A stretch of 64,000 nt of DNA from Botrimarina colliarenosi (GCF_007859955.1 NZ_SJPR01000001.1:820388-884387), one strand, 5' to 3'; counted from the stretch's first letter, positions 17,848-27,158 are shown. Made by a program: numbers and translations. The notes: generated by a model from the letters alone, not told the origin.

Positions 17848-20213
17848 CGAGGGAACAGCGGGCTTGCGGGCCCGTTCGAGTAACCGTCGCGGGCGACGTT
17901 GATCGCCTCGTCGAGGAAGAACCGGGTCGTCTCTTCGGCGGCGAGCTTGATGTCGAGGTCACGGCACAGCACCTCGGCGCGGAACAGGTGCGTCCCTTCC
18001 TCGTAGGCGCGGGCGTGGATCTTGAAGACAAGTTGCTCGCCGGCAGAGAGGCGATCGATCGTCGCGAAATCGACCCGTCCGTCCTTGATGTCGCTGACCG
18101 AGCCATCGACGTGGTGCGGCTCGATCCCTTCGGAGAAGAGCCCGACGACTCGCACGTCGTGGGCGTCGCACGAGCCACGGTTGGTGATCCGGACCTCGTA
18201 GGTGACTTCCTGGTCGGTGGCGATCGGTCCCTTCGGATCGAGCACGTCGAGCTTCAGGTCCGCCAAAGCGATCACTTCAGTCAGAGCGGTGACCGGCTCC
18301 GAACGGGTCTCGTCGGCCCCCGCGGCGCTCAGCACGAAGGTGTTTTCGCCCGCTTGCCGCATCACGCCGTGGAGCTCGAAGACGCGCTCTTCGCCCGCCG
18401 GCAGGGCGCCGAGGCGGTAAGCAAGCCGGCCGTTCTTAACGCCGGGGGTCGCCTCGTCGGCGAGCACCTCAAAGCCGGCCGGCAGTTCGACGTCGAGGAC
18501 GACATCGGGCGCCGGGGCCGTGCCCGGGTTGCGGACGCGGAAGTAGTAGACCGACGGCGCGCCGGCGTACCGGTCGGCTGGGCCTCGCCAGTCGATGGCC
18601 AGCTCGGGCTTGCGGCAGAAGACTTCCTTGGTCAGCTGGGCGGAGACATCGCCATCGGCGTCGGCCGTCGCATTGACCGCCAACTGGCCCGCCTCACGGG
18701 CGGTCAGCTCGATCTCGACGGTCCGGTCATCGCCGGCGCCGATCAAGCCAAACTCGTGGCTCGTCTGGCGGGTGGTGTCGCCCCCGGGGGGCGTCAGGTG
18801 CAGCGTGACGTTTTCGGCCGAGCCTGTGCCGGGGTTCGAAATCGTCAGTCGGAACAGCTGAGGCTTGCCGTAGAGCACTTCATCGGGGCCGACAATCGCC
18901 AGGGCGAGCTTCGGCTCTTGAACCTCGACCATCGTGTGGCCGTTGAGCGGTTGATGCGAGTGATTCACGCCGAGTTCGATCGGCTCGCCTGTGCGGGCGA
19001 TCAACTGGAGGTCGAGCTTGATGACGGCGCCAGCGGCAAGCCGATTAGCGCGCCAAGTGAAGACGCCCGGCTCGGCCGACCCGGTGAGGTCGACGACGCC
19101 ATCGGCCGATTGGGCGCCAACCACTTCGGCGCCATCGGGAACGCTGATCTGAGTCACCACTTGGTCGGCGGCGATGTCGCCACGGTTGGCGAGCAGCACG
19201 CGGTAGGTCGCCTCGCGACCGACGGTGATCGTCCGCGGACCGGCGACTTTCGACACGAGCACCGGCATCCGTTGGGTGAGGAGCAGGTCGTCCTCGACCG
19301 GCTCGGGCTTCGCAGCGGCCGCCGACGGCGTGGGCGCGGCGCCAGCCGACAGCGGGCCGGCCGCGAGGTTGGCGTCGGACTTCGGTTCCTTGGCGCCCAC
19401 CGTTGACGTGGTGGTGCTGTACCGATTGCCAATGAAGAGCGGCAGTTTGGTGGGATTGGACGGTTTCGAGGCGACGCTGACGCGGCCCGAATCGGATTCG
19501 GCGAACGGTGACTCCACGACGCGCGGAGCATTGCTAGCGACGGGGGCTTCGACGGTTGGGGCTTCGACGGCGTCGGACGCCGGCGACTCGGCCTCGATCG
19601 GCGTCACCCCGTCAGCGGCGGGCGCCGACGCCTCGTTCAGAAGGGGCGCCGGTTCGGCGGCGTCGCCGTAGGGCAGCAGGTTGGTTCCGGCCACGAGCGG
19701 CGCGATGTCGTCGTCGGCGAGCGGCGCTCGGCGCGGCGCCGGCGTCGCGGCGAGGGCGCTAGCCGCCTCGGCGGCGATCGACCGGGCGAGCCGGGCGTTG
19801 GTGGAGGCCGCGGTAGCCGCCTCGGCGCCGCTCGCCGGGGCGTCGGTCGAGAGGGCGCTGCCGGCGCGGGCCGGCGGTCGACGACCTTCGTAGTCGCTGG
19901 CGACCGGCAACCCTTCGGTGCGTTGGATATCACGGAGCAACCGCGACTGGGCCGACCCCGACGCGGCGACCTTTGGCGCCTGAGAGTTCGCCGGCGCCGG
20001 CTTCGGGATTGCCGGCTCAGAACCGGCCGACCCAAACCAGTTCCGTGGCAGCAGCTCACGCGGGTTGATCCGCGGCAGCGAGGACCGTTGGTCGGTCGCC
20101 ATTGCCGGGTAGAGATCGCCCCCCGCAGCGGACGCAGCCGACCCTTGGGCCAACGCGTCGGCTCCGCAGGCGACGAACAGAACAATCAACAGGCACTCTG
20201 GCAGCCGCTTCAT
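17844..20213 (-). CDS. Secreted protein with DUF11/CARDB-like repeats
   Basis: This 789-residue exported protein starts at the ATG at 20213, which begins a signal peptide (MKRLPECLLIVLFVACGADALAQ split at its Ala-X-Ala site). Residues of about 25-290 are Ala/Pro-rich and disordered. Four Ig-like repeats of the DUF11/CARDB type then follow, each with a 'Y.V.I.N.G...A..V' core, for example TYRVLLANRGDIAADQVV, YYFRVRNPGTAPAPDVVLDV and TYEVRITNRGSCDAHDVRVV. Such repeats mediate surface or matrix interactions in planctomycete envelopes. No enzyme motif is visible. The gene stands alone on this strand, ending convergently with the PAS gene. Confidence 0.88.
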   Translation of the reverse strand: MKRLPECLLIVLFVACGADALAQGSAASAAGGDLYPAMATDQRSSLPRINPRELLPRNWFGSAGSEPAIPKPAPANSQAPKVAASGSAQSRLLRDIQRTEGLPVASDYEGRRPPARAGSALSTDAPASGAEAATAASTNARLARSIAAEAASALAATPAPRRAPLADDDIAPLVAGTNLLPYGDAAEPAPLLNEASAPAADGVTPIEAESPASDAVEAPTVEAPVASNAPRVVESPFAESDSGRVSVASKPSNPTKLPLFIGNRYSTTTSTVGAKEPKSDANLAAGPLSAGAAPTPSAAAAKPEPVEDDLLLTQRMPVLVSKVAGPRTITVGREATYRVLLANRGDIAADQVVTQISVPDGAEVVGAQSADGVVDLTGSAEPGVFTWRANRLAAGAVIKLDLQLIARTGEPIELGVNHSHQPLNGHTMVEVQEPKLALAIVGPDEVLYGKPQLFRLTISNPGTGSAENVTLHLTPPGGDTTRQTSHEFGLIGAGDDRTVEIELTAREAGQLAVNATADADGDVSAQLTKEVFCRKPELAIDWRGPADRYAGAPSVYYFRVRNPGTAPAPDVVLDVELPAGFEVLADEATPGVKNGRLAYRLGALPAGEERVFELHGVMRQAGENTFVLSAAGADETRSEPVTALTEVIALADLKLDVLDPKGPIATDQEVTYEVRITNRGSCDAHDVRVVGLFSEGIEPHHVDGSVSDIKDGRVDFATIDRLSAGEQLVFKIHARAYEEGTHLFRAEVLCRDLDIKLAAEETTRFFLDEAINVARDGYSNGPASPLFPR

Positions 20214-20374
20214 ACCAATGCATCCCTGCATGGTGCAGCGCGTCGCTGATAGCGTCCGCGCACGGATCGATACTCCACTCTCTGGCGTCATCGGCCGACC
20301 GATCGGCGCGGGTTGAGCCGAAAGTTGAGAATCTTCCGGTTAGCGAAGCGGGGCAAACTGAGTCGACCTTGCCG

Positions 20375-21406
20375 CTAGCAGACGCCGACCTCTTCGCGGA
20401 GCACCGGCTCGAAGCCGAGGTCTTCGATCATGTCGTAGTCCGACTGCGGGGCCTGCCCCGCGGTTGTCAGGTAGTCACCCACGAAGATCGAGTTGGCCAG
20501 GTAAAGGCCGAGGGCCTGCAGGCTCCGCAGGTGCAGTTCGCGGCCGCCGGCGATCCGCAACTCCCGATCGGGATTCACCAGTCGGAACATTGCTAGCACC
20601 TTGAGGCAGTAGCGCGGGTCGAGGTCGACCGGCTTGCCGATCACGGCGCCTTCGATCGGGATCAAGAAGTTGACCGGGATCGAATGCACCCCGAGGTCGC
20701 GCAGCTGCTGCGCCATCGCCACCACGTCGGTTGGTTTCTCACCCATGCCGACGATCCCGCCGGAGCACATCTCCATGCCGGCGTCGCGGACCGACTCGAG
20801 GGTCCGGACCCGGTCGGCGTGGGTGTGTGTCGTGCAGACCTCGGCGTAGTGCTCGGCGCTGGTGTTCAGGTTGTGGTTGACGCGGTCGACGCCGGCGGCG
20901 GCGAGGCGTTGGGCCTGCTCATCGGTCAACAGGCCGAGGCACGCGCAGACCTTCAGGTTGTGCTCCGCCTTGATCTGCGGAACGATCTCCTCGACCGCAC
21001 GGATCTCGCGCTCGTTCGGGCCGCGTGCGGAGATCACGATGCAGTAGGTGCTGGCGCCCCGCTCGACCGCCATCTTGGCGCCCGACAACAACTTGTCGCG
21101 GCTCAGCAGGTTGTATTTGGGGATCTCGGCGTCGGAGACCTTCGACTGCGAGCAGTAGGAGCAGTCCTCGGGGCAAAGGCCGCTCTTGGCGTTCATCAGG
21201 AAGTAGAGCTGCACCCGCTTGCCGAAGTGCTCCCTGCGGACGCGGTAGGCCGCGTCGATAAGGGAAAGCAGCTCGTCGTCGGGGCAGTCGAGCACCGAGC
21301 GGGCTTCTTCGTCGGTCGGGCGTTCGCCGGCCAGCACGCGATCGGCGAGGGCGGACCAATCGGTCCGGGTGGCGGCGGCGGGGCAGGGGGGGGCTTCGGC
21401 GGGCAT
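20375..21406 (-). CDS. bioB: Biotin synthase BioB
   Basis: BioB is a radical SAM enzyme that inserts sulfur into dethiobiotin, the last step of biotin synthesis. The radical SAM cluster motif is CPEDCSYC (CX3CX2C). Further BioB motifs are NHNLNTS, the CSGGIVGMGE block and the C-terminal GGRE region with the Arg that binds the auxiliary 2Fe-2S cluster. I chose the ATG at 21406 (MPAEAPPCP); the frame extends 55 codons upstream without family similarity. The 343-residue length is normal. No other bio genes are nearby, so it is a dispersed pathway gene. It is divergent from the PSP1 gene. Confidence 0.96.
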   Translation of the reverse strand: MPAEAPPCPAAATRTDWSALADRVLAGERPTDEEARSVLDCPDDELLSLIDAAYRVRREHFGKRVQLYFLMNAKSGLCPEDCSYCSQSKVSDAEIPKYNLLSRDKLLSGAKMAVERGASTYCIVISARGPNEREIRAVEEIVPQIKAEHNLKVCACLGLLTDEQAQRLAAAGVDRVNHNLNTSAEHYAEVCTTHTHADRVRTLESVRDAGMEMCSGGIVGMGEKPTDVVAMAQQLRDLGVHSIPVNFLIPIEGAVIGKPVDLDPRYCLKVLAMFRLVNPDRELRIAGGRELHLRSLQALGLYLANSIFVGDYLTTAGQAPQSDYDMIEDLGFEPVLREEVGVC

Positions 21407-21542
21407 CGGATAATCTCGGGAAGCAGAAACGCGGGGTTCGCTCGGGGGCAGTCGGATGCCATGATACTTAGATCGGCCGGTGTGCGCCAGCCGCATGCCG
21501 GAGCAAGTCCAACACCGCTCTCCTCTCCAGAGAACCCCCCGC

Positions 21543-22082
21543 GTGAACCACCTCGTGCGAGTCGGCGCCATGGGCCATGTCGGGCGATTCCGCTCGGCCG
21601 ACGGGCTCGGCTACCGCCGGGGCCAGCGGGTCATCGTGCGGACCGCCCGCGGCCTGGAGTGCGGCGAGGTCCTTTCGGACGACCCCGGTTCGCAGGCCGA
21701 GTCGGACGGGCCCTTGCTGCGACGGATGACCGACGCCGACGAGATGCTCGCCGAGCGGCTCCGGCGGAACCGCGACGCCGCCTCCGAGGCGTGCGTGCGG
21801 CTCCTCGCCGAAAGGGGCTCGAACGCCGTGTTGCTGGACGTCGAGCACCTGTTCGATGGCCGGGGGCTCTATTTCTACTTTCTTGGTGACGTCGACTCCA
21901 CGACCGAGGCGATCTCCGCCGAACTGGCCGACGCCTACAACGCCGAGGCCCGCTTCGGCCAATTCGCCGACGCCCTTGAGCAGGGCTGTGGGCCGGGCTG
22001 CGGCACCGCGGAAGCCGAGAACGGCTGTGGCACGGCGGGTGGCTGTGCGACGTGCGCGGTGGCGTCGGCCTGCTCGCGTTAG
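21543..22082 (+). CDS. PSP1-domain protein with Cys-rich tail
   Basis: This PSP1 C-terminal-domain protein has about 179 residues. Homologues in Gram-positives (YaaT/RicT) act in phosphorelay and RNA-processing complexes. The domain is seen in GYRRGQRVIVRTARGLECGEVL and in the later RDAASEACVRLLAERG and LYFYFLGDVD. The GTG at 21543 (VNHLVRVGAMGHVGRF) fits the domain boundary better than the ATG at 21480. The last 30 residues form a Cys/Gly tail with CGPGC, ENGC and GGCATC (about seven cysteines), likely metal- or cluster-binding. RicT relatives bind Fe-S clusters with RicA and RicF, so this is plausible here, but that is inference. Confidence 0.82.
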   Translation: MNHLVRVGAMGHVGRFRSADGLGYRRGQRVIVRTARGLECGEVLSDDPGSQAESDGPLLRRMTDADEMLAERLRRNRDAASEACVRLLAERGSNAVLLDVEHLFDGRGLYFYFLGDVDSTTEAISAELADAYNAEARFGQFADALEQGCGPGCGTAEAENGCGTAGGCATCAVASACSR

Positions 22083-22100
22083 GCACGCTTCAAGGCGGTG

Positions 22101-22189
22101 CTTGTGGGAGGCGTCTGGCACGCCGATTACGGTGTCCCTTCCGAAACGGCATGGGGCGCGTTGTCGGCGTCGGAGTCGCCTCCCACAGG
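22101..22189. repeat. Palindromic repeat, 'GTGGGAGGCGTC' type
   Basis: Left arm 22101-22135 (TGTGGGAGGCG then CACGCCGATTACGG) and right arm 22156-22189 (GTCGGCGTCGGAGTCGCCTC then CCACAGG) are inverted copies with about three quarters identity and a 20-base loop. It lies in the 205-base gap between the PSP1 and STAS genes. A second member of the same family is at 44438-44525. Confidence 0.85.
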
Positions 22190-22287
22190 TTTCTTTCCTC
22201 AAAGGCGCCCAGGCCGGCCAGCCGGCAACGTGCAATGAACAGCCGGTTGTGTAAACTGCACGCCACACCGCACCCCCGGGATTTCCC

Positions 22288-22650
22288 ATGGCGATCACCA
22301 GCGCAATCCGCGACGGCATTCTTTTTGTTCAGATCGAAGACTCGCGTCTGCTCGACGAGGCCAAGATCCAGAAGCTCGAGCAAGAGCTCGACGCCGCGAT
22401 CGACGCCTCGACCGAGCCACGTGTCATCCTGGACTTCAGCAAAGTCCAGTTCATGTCGTCGTCGATGCTCGGCAAGCTGGTCAAGACCCAGAAAAAGGTC
22501 ACCGGCTACAAAGCCAAGATGAAGCTCGCCAACGTCTCGCCCGACATCCAAGAGGTCTTCAAGATCACGCGGCTCGACAAGCTCTTCAGCATCGAGCCCG
22601 ACGTCGAATCGGCGCGGAAGGCGTTCTTGAAGAAGGGGTTCTTCGGCTAA
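22288..22650 (+). CDS. STAS-domain protein (anti-sigma factor antagonist type)
   Basis: This 120-residue single STAS domain carries IDASTEPRVILDFSKVQFMSSSMLGKLV, in the family's order: a beta-strand, then the D-x-S..x-(F/Y)-(M/I)-S-S loop in which a Ser is phosphorylated in SpoIIAA-type proteins (here FMSSSMLG). It probably acts as a phospho-switch in partner-switching control of a sigma factor, or in another serine-kinase circuit. No cognate anti-sigma kinase is adjacent. It converges on the FHA-EAL gene with a gap of about 100 bases, which could be functional grouping or chance. Confidence 0.9.
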   Translation: MAITSAIRDGILFVQIEDSRLLDEAKIQKLEQELDAAIDASTEPRVILDFSKVQFMSSSMLGKLVKTQKKVTGYKAKMKLANVSPDIQEVFKITRLDKLFSIEPDVESARKAFLKKGFFG

Positions 22651-22752
22651 CCGGGATCGCGGACGCCTTCTCGTGGGGCGCGCAGTGGAGACCTCCCCGT
22701 AACCGCTGCAAGAGCTCCCTCGTTGGCGTCGGCGTCGCGGAGGTCATCCAGT

Positions 22753-23850
22753 TTATCCAATCAGCGATTGGACGACGGCGGGCCGGCCGTAGTAAAAGCC
22801 TTGCCCGCAGAGGAAGCCCATCTGGGTACAGACCTCGTGGTCCTCGCGAGTCTCGATCCCCTCGGCTAAGGGGATGATCCCCAGTTCGGCCGTCATTTGG
22901 ACGAGCCGCTCGACCATCTTTTGCCGTTCGAGCGACGCGGCGTGGATGTTCTGCACGAGCTTCATGTCGAACTTCAGGTAGTCGGGCGGCACCTCGACCA
23001 ACTCTATAAGCCGCGCCTGACCGGCGCCGAAGTCGTCGTACGCGAGCCCGATGTTGAGATCGTTCAGCTTGGCGCGGAGCTCCCGCATCGGTTGGGCCTG
23101 CGTGGCGGTCGCCTCGTGGATTTCGAGCACCATCGGCCGCATCGGCGAGGTCTCGCGCAGCTCGCGGAGCGAGAACTCGAGCAGCTCTGGCTCGTCGATC
23201 TCGTTCGGGTGCGTATTGGCGAAGAGCAAGTGGTTCGCCGGGAGTGCGGCGCCGGCGTTGAGCCCTTCATCGCGGAAGATGCGGCTCAGCTCCGACTCGA
23301 GATTGAGCACGGCGGCGGCGCTGAACATCGCGTGCGGGTGCGTCAGGCCGAACAGCCGGCTGCGGCCGAGAATCTCGTACCCAAGTGTCTGCTGGGTCTT
23401 CATCGACACGATCGGCTGGAAGTGCGGCACCACCGCCCGTTCGGTCATCAGTTTGTCGAACTGGATCAACGACAACGCGCGGTCCGCCGAGTCATCCCGG
23501 ACGGTCTGGTGGTGGGTCGATGGGACGTTGCGCCCAGCGCGGAACACCACCTGAGCGAACTGCACGAGGTCGCCGTGCCCCAAGGGGCAGTCGCCGTGGA
23601 CCCGCTCGCCGTTGACGAACGTGCCGTTCGTGCTGCCAAGGTCGCGGACAACCAAGCCGTTCCCAACAATGAGAATCTGCGCATGCGCGCCCGAGACCGT
23701 CGGCGAGGCGAGCGAGAGTTTCTGGTCGGGGCGGCGTCCAACGGTGAACGGGGACACGTCCAGCGCGTACTGCCGCATCGGTTCGTCGTCGCTGACTTGG
23801 CCGCACAGCATCCAATTGTTTGCTGGTGCGAGCGTGTCGGGAGTGTTCAT
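22753..23850 (-). CDS. FHA-EAL domain fusion protein
   Basis: An N-terminal FHA domain (about residues 30-110), which reads phosphothreonine, shows FTVGRRPDQ, SGAHAQI and DLGSTNGTFVNG. A C-terminal EAL domain (about 130-365) follows; EAL proteins hydrolyse or bind cyclic di-GMP. The signature EAL is EIL (YEILGRSR), but the metal and catalytic positions I can place are present: the Glu of EIL, the Asn of FANTHP, EIHE, YDDFGAG, the Lys in LKFDMK, LAEGIET and the Gln of GQGFYYGRP. It is the last gene of an apparent operon, 56 bases after the kinase-tubulin gene, so its FHA domain is a natural reader of that kinase's products. Confidence 0.93.
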   Translation of the reverse strand: MNTPDTLAPANNWMLCGQVSDDEPMRQYALDVSPFTVGRRPDQKLSLASPTVSGAHAQILIVGNGLVVRDLGSTNGTFVNGERVHGDCPLGHGDLVQFAQVVFRAGRNVPSTHHQTVRDDSADRALSLIQFDKLMTERAVVPHFQPIVSMKTQQTLGYEILGRSRLFGLTHPHAMFSAAAVLNLESELSRIFRDEGLNAGAALPANHLLFANTHPNEIDEPELLEFSLRELRETSPMRPMVLEIHEATATQAQPMRELRAKLNDLNIGLAYDDFGAGQARLIELVEVPPDYLKFDMKLVQNIHAASLERQKMVERLVQMTAELGIIPLAEGIETREDHEVCTQMGFLCGQGFYYGRPAVVQSLIG

Positions 23851-23906
23851 AGGAGCGAGTCGGAGTCAGCTGAAGCAGGGTTGGATTGTCAGGGTCGAGT
23901 TCACGA

Positions 23907-26900
23907 TCAGCCGATTAGGACGGTCGCTTGGGGTTGTGAACCCGCGGTCTCGAAGAGCGGTTTGGCGGGCTCCTCGAAAGAGCTGATTACCGGGTCGTTC
24001 CAGGCGATGTCTCGCCGACTTCGAATTCTTTCGGCGAAGGCCGCGTAGTCACGCCGCCCGCCGATCAGCGACGCGGCTACATGGGGGAGCGACACCCCCG
24101 ACATCTCCGTGACGAGCAGCAATTCGTTCTGATTGCCGTCGAGTCCCTCGCGGCGGGAGGGCTGTTCCAAGGTGAGACGCCGGAACACGCCGCCGCAGTC
24201 GGCGAGCGGCGGCGCGGCGAAACCGGCCGCCAAGGCCGCGTCGGCGGCCGCGCGGACCGTCGAGGCCTCTTCTCGCGAGACCTTTTGGGCCGCGTGTGCG
24301 AGCATCGCCTCCAAGACCTCCGTCGGCGTTTCTCCCGAGAGGACGGCGAGCAAACCCCCGTGCGCGGCGAGGTAATCCGCCTGCAGACGTTGCTCAACCG
24401 CGATTGAGAAGCGCTCCACTTCGCCGCTGACTGAGGGGGCCTCGGACTCGTCGGTGAACATCGAATCGAGCTGAACCACGACGCTGCGGAGCGTGTCGAG
24501 CTCGGATCGCAGGCTCTGCAGCCGTGACCGCAACCGCATCGCGATAGTGCGGGCGGCGACCAGAGCGGCCGCATCCAGGCGCAGCCGGAAGAGCTTGAAC
24601 CGCGTGTCGTTCGCGTTGCCGGTCGTCAACCGGACCCGCTCGGTTTCGATATTGGTCGCCACTTTAGCAAGGTCGCCATCGACAGCCACGAGGTAATCGT
24701 CGAGCCAGAGGATGGCCCGCGACGCCCCTTCGAGCCGCTCTTGCGTGTCGTTCACCCGATTGAGGGTCCAGCAAACGGCCTCGTCCGCGAGTCGCGTGGT
24801 GATCGGTTCGACGATCGACTCGATTGATTTGCCACGGACCTGCCGTGGCGGGCTGTCGCTGTTGACGATCCCGAACGAGCGGTCCATCTTCGTCGCGAAC
24901 TCATCGAGAGTCGACGAGTCATCAGAATGCAGCTTCGCGTCGAAGTACGCCGAGGCGTCGCCCCCGAGCGAGGCCTCAATCAGCGACCGGCAGTTCGACG
25001 CGAGCGTCGAGGAGTCGAGTTGAGTCTTGCCCAAGAACGCAACGGCGCCGTGGACCATTTGATCGGTCGTTTGGACCTTATTTGGCGTCAACGCTGTCGA
25101 CTCGCCGCCCGCCCAACGCCGGAGCACGCGGGCCAGCGCCGCCCGTTCTAGCGCCGTCGGCTCGGCTTCCGACTGGCTATCACGGCTGCGGATAGCGAAC
25201 GAGCGGAGTGTCGATCCGGTTTCGCCGCCGTCGCTCGATTCGCGGCACGCGTCGAGCAGCCGCTGGCCTGGCGTGAAGGCGTCTGCGAACAGGTACTCGG
25301 CGATCTCGTCGGCGGCCGACTCGAAGGCGGGCGTATCGATCTGGTCGCCCAACGGGACGAAGTAGGTATGGTCGAAGGCGGCGACGCCCGGTTCGTGCGC
25401 CGGGAGGCCGACTCCCGAGTCGCCGGGGTAGCCTTCCTCGCCGCGCCGCAGCCCCTCGAACTCGCTGAGCCACGCGTAGGAGTTGACCCGCGCCAGTTCG
25501 CACCGCTTGGTTTCGCGGAACGTTGAGTGGGTCATCACGCCGATGATCTTGGCGTCGTCGACGCCTAAGCGGCTGACGATCGACCGGACGGCGTAAGCGA
25601 CGTCGATCGACATCCCCGAGCCGGAGCCGCCGGCCGTCGAGGCGACAACGTACACCCGCAGGCCGGGCTGGTCGAACGGCAGGCCGACCGCCTCGGTCGA
25701 GGCTTGGCGGCTGTTTTCGTCGATGGCGCTCGTGAGGACCGCGCGGAGCCGTTGAAATGCCTGCCGGGCATGGTCGATCAACGCCAGCCGGCCGAGCGGG
25801 CGGATGCCTTCGGTCTGCAGCGAGCGAGGGATATTGTACAGCCACCGGCGGCCCAGCCAGCGGAGGAGCAGGTCCGCCTTTTCGCGGTAGGCCTGCGGGC
25901 GGCGGAGCGGGAGGGTGACCGTTTCGGTGGCGTCGAGACCCAGGCCTCGTTCGCCGCCTCGTGACGCCGAGGCGAGGCTCTGGGCGTCGGTGTCGAACAG
26001 CAGCATCGGGGCCGAGGCGAGGGGCGCCGTCGCCCCCAGGTGCTCGTGCATCTGGGAACGCAACGCCCGGAGGACGCGCGCCCCCGAACCGCCGATACCG
26101 ATAAACACCGCCGGCGCCGCGGCGAACGGGCCGGCGTCGATCACCGGCGCCGCGACTTCTTGCGGGGTGGCGTTGGCCAACGCCGGCGGGCGCATCGTTG
26201 TCATTTCGGACGCGTTGCCGAAAGCTTCGCCGGCGTCCGCTTCAAACACCTCGGTGACGGAGTGGCGGCTCGGCTTCGACGCGGGCGGCCGGGCGCTCGC
26301 TCGGCACGCGGCCGTCGTGCTCGTCTCGGCGCCGAACGATGGCGCCGTGTCGGAGGCGGATCGGAGCGCTTCGACAAACGCTTTGGCGGACTCGTACCGG
26401 TGCAGCGGGTCCTTCGCTAGGGCGCGTGAAACCGCGAAGCGGTCGCCATCCTCCAGGTACCCCAGCTCCGGGTCGTCCTTCATGTGCTGCAGCGTCAACT
26501 CGGCGGCGTTCACCCCCGAGAACGGCAGCGCGCCGGTGAGCATCTCTTGGTAGAGGATCGCCAGGCTGTACTGGTCGCTCTGCCGTGTTGGCGTTCCACG
26601 GAACACCTCGGGCGCGGCGTAAGTCGGCGTCATGCCGCCAACCAGCGACGCCTGCGCCTGATTGCTGAGGCTCTTCACGAGGCCGAAGTCGGCGACCTTG
26701 ACGTGACCCGCCACCAGCAGCAGGTTCTCGGGCTTGATGTCGAGATGCGCCAGGTCGTTCCGCTCGGAGATGAAGTCCAACGCGTCCGCCGCGTCAGACA
26801 AGTATCCCAGCAGCTCGGCGCGGGGAATGCCCGGCATGCCCAGCGTTAGGCATTCGCTGAATCGGTCGCGGAGGCTGCCATCCGCCAGCTCCGAGACGAC

Positions 26901-27158
26901 AATCAGCCTGCCGTCGACGACCTCGATACGGTCGAGCGACAACAAGAAGGGGTGGCGGACCGCTTTGATCTTCTCCAGCGCGTGCATTTCGCTGGTGGCG
27001 CGTTTGTCGTACTCGTTGCCGAAGACGAACTTGACCGCCTTACGGATCCCGCCGGGAGCCGTAGCGCTCCAGACCTCGCCGTAGCCGCCAGCGCCGATCT
27101 TTTCGACGAGGTCGTACCCGGGGAGTTTGACTTCGGGTTGTTGAGGAAGGTCGCTCAC
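23907..27158 (-). CDS. Ser/Thr kinase fused to tubulin-like GTPase domain
   Basis: This cytosolic protein has 1083 residues. The kinase domain (residues 15-270) has GAGGYGEVW (22-30), Lys43, HLDIKPEN (138-145), DFG (157-159) and APE (182-184), so it looks active. A low-complexity linker follows. From about 350 comes a tubulin/FtsZ-type region: FIGIGGSGARVL (352-363) like the first nucleotide-binding loop, LLFDTD, then STAGGSGSGMSIDV with GGSGSG at 510-515 in the place of the tubulin signature GGGTGSG. About 450 further residues have no domain I recognise and are largely helical. The start is GTG at 27158, with AGGA 9 bases upstream; the frame is open 260 more codons upstream only as a shadow of the AAA gene. 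No membrane segment is present. Confidence 0.88.
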   Translation of the reverse strand: MSDLPQQPEVKLPGYDLVEKIGAGGYGEVWSATAPGGIRKAVKFVFGNEYDKRATSEMHALEKIKAVRHPFLLSLDRIEVVDGRLIVVSELADGSLRDRFSECLTLGMPGIPRAELLGYLSDAADALDFISERNDLAHLDIKPENLLLVAGHVKVADFGLVKSLSNQAQASLVGGMTPTYAAPEVFRGTPTRQSDQYSLAILYQEMLTGALPFSGVNAAELTLQHMKDDPELGYLEDGDRFAVSRALAKDPLHRYESAKAFVEALRSASDTAPSFGAETSTTAACRASARPPASKPSRHSVTEVFEADAGEAFGNASEMTTMRPPALANATPQEVAAPVIDAGPFAAAPAVFIGIGGSGARVLRALRSQMHEHLGATAPLASAPMLLFDTDAQSLASASRGGERGLGLDATETVTLPLRRPQAYREKADLLLRWLGRRWLYNIPRSLQTEGIRPLGRLALIDHARQAFQRLRAVLTSAIDENSRQASTEAVGLPFDQPGLRVYVVASTAGGSGSGMSIDVAYAVRSIVSRLGVDDAKIIGVMTHSTFRETKRCELARVNSYAWLSEFEGLRRGEEGYPGDSGVGLPAHEPGVAAFDHTYFVPLGDQIDTPAFESAADEIAEYLFADAFTPGQRLLDACRESSDGGETGSTLRSFAIRSRDSQSEAEPTALERAALARVLRRWAGGESTALTPNKVQTTDQMVHGAVAFLGKTQLDSSTLASNCRSLIEASLGGDASAYFDAKLHSDDSSTLDEFATKMDRSFGIVNSDSPPRQVRGKSIESIVEPITTRLADEAVCWTLNRVNDTQERLEGASRAILWLDDYLVAVDGDLAKVATNIETERVRLTTGNANDTRFKLFRLRLDAAALVAARTIAMRLRSRLQSLRSELDTLRSVVVQLDSMFTDESEAPSVSGEVERFSIAVEQRLQADYLAAHGGLLAVLSGETPTEVLEAMLAHAAQKVSREEASTVRAAADAALAAGFAAPPLADCGGVFRRLTLEQPSRREGLDGNQNELLLVTEMSGVSLPHVAASLIGGRRDYAAFAERIRSRRDIAWNDPVISSFEEPAKPLFETAGSQPQATVLIG

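Noticed and set aside
17988..19406. 472-residue open frame on the plus strand
   Set aside because: Antisense to the DUF11-repeat protein; no recognisable motif or ribosome site.
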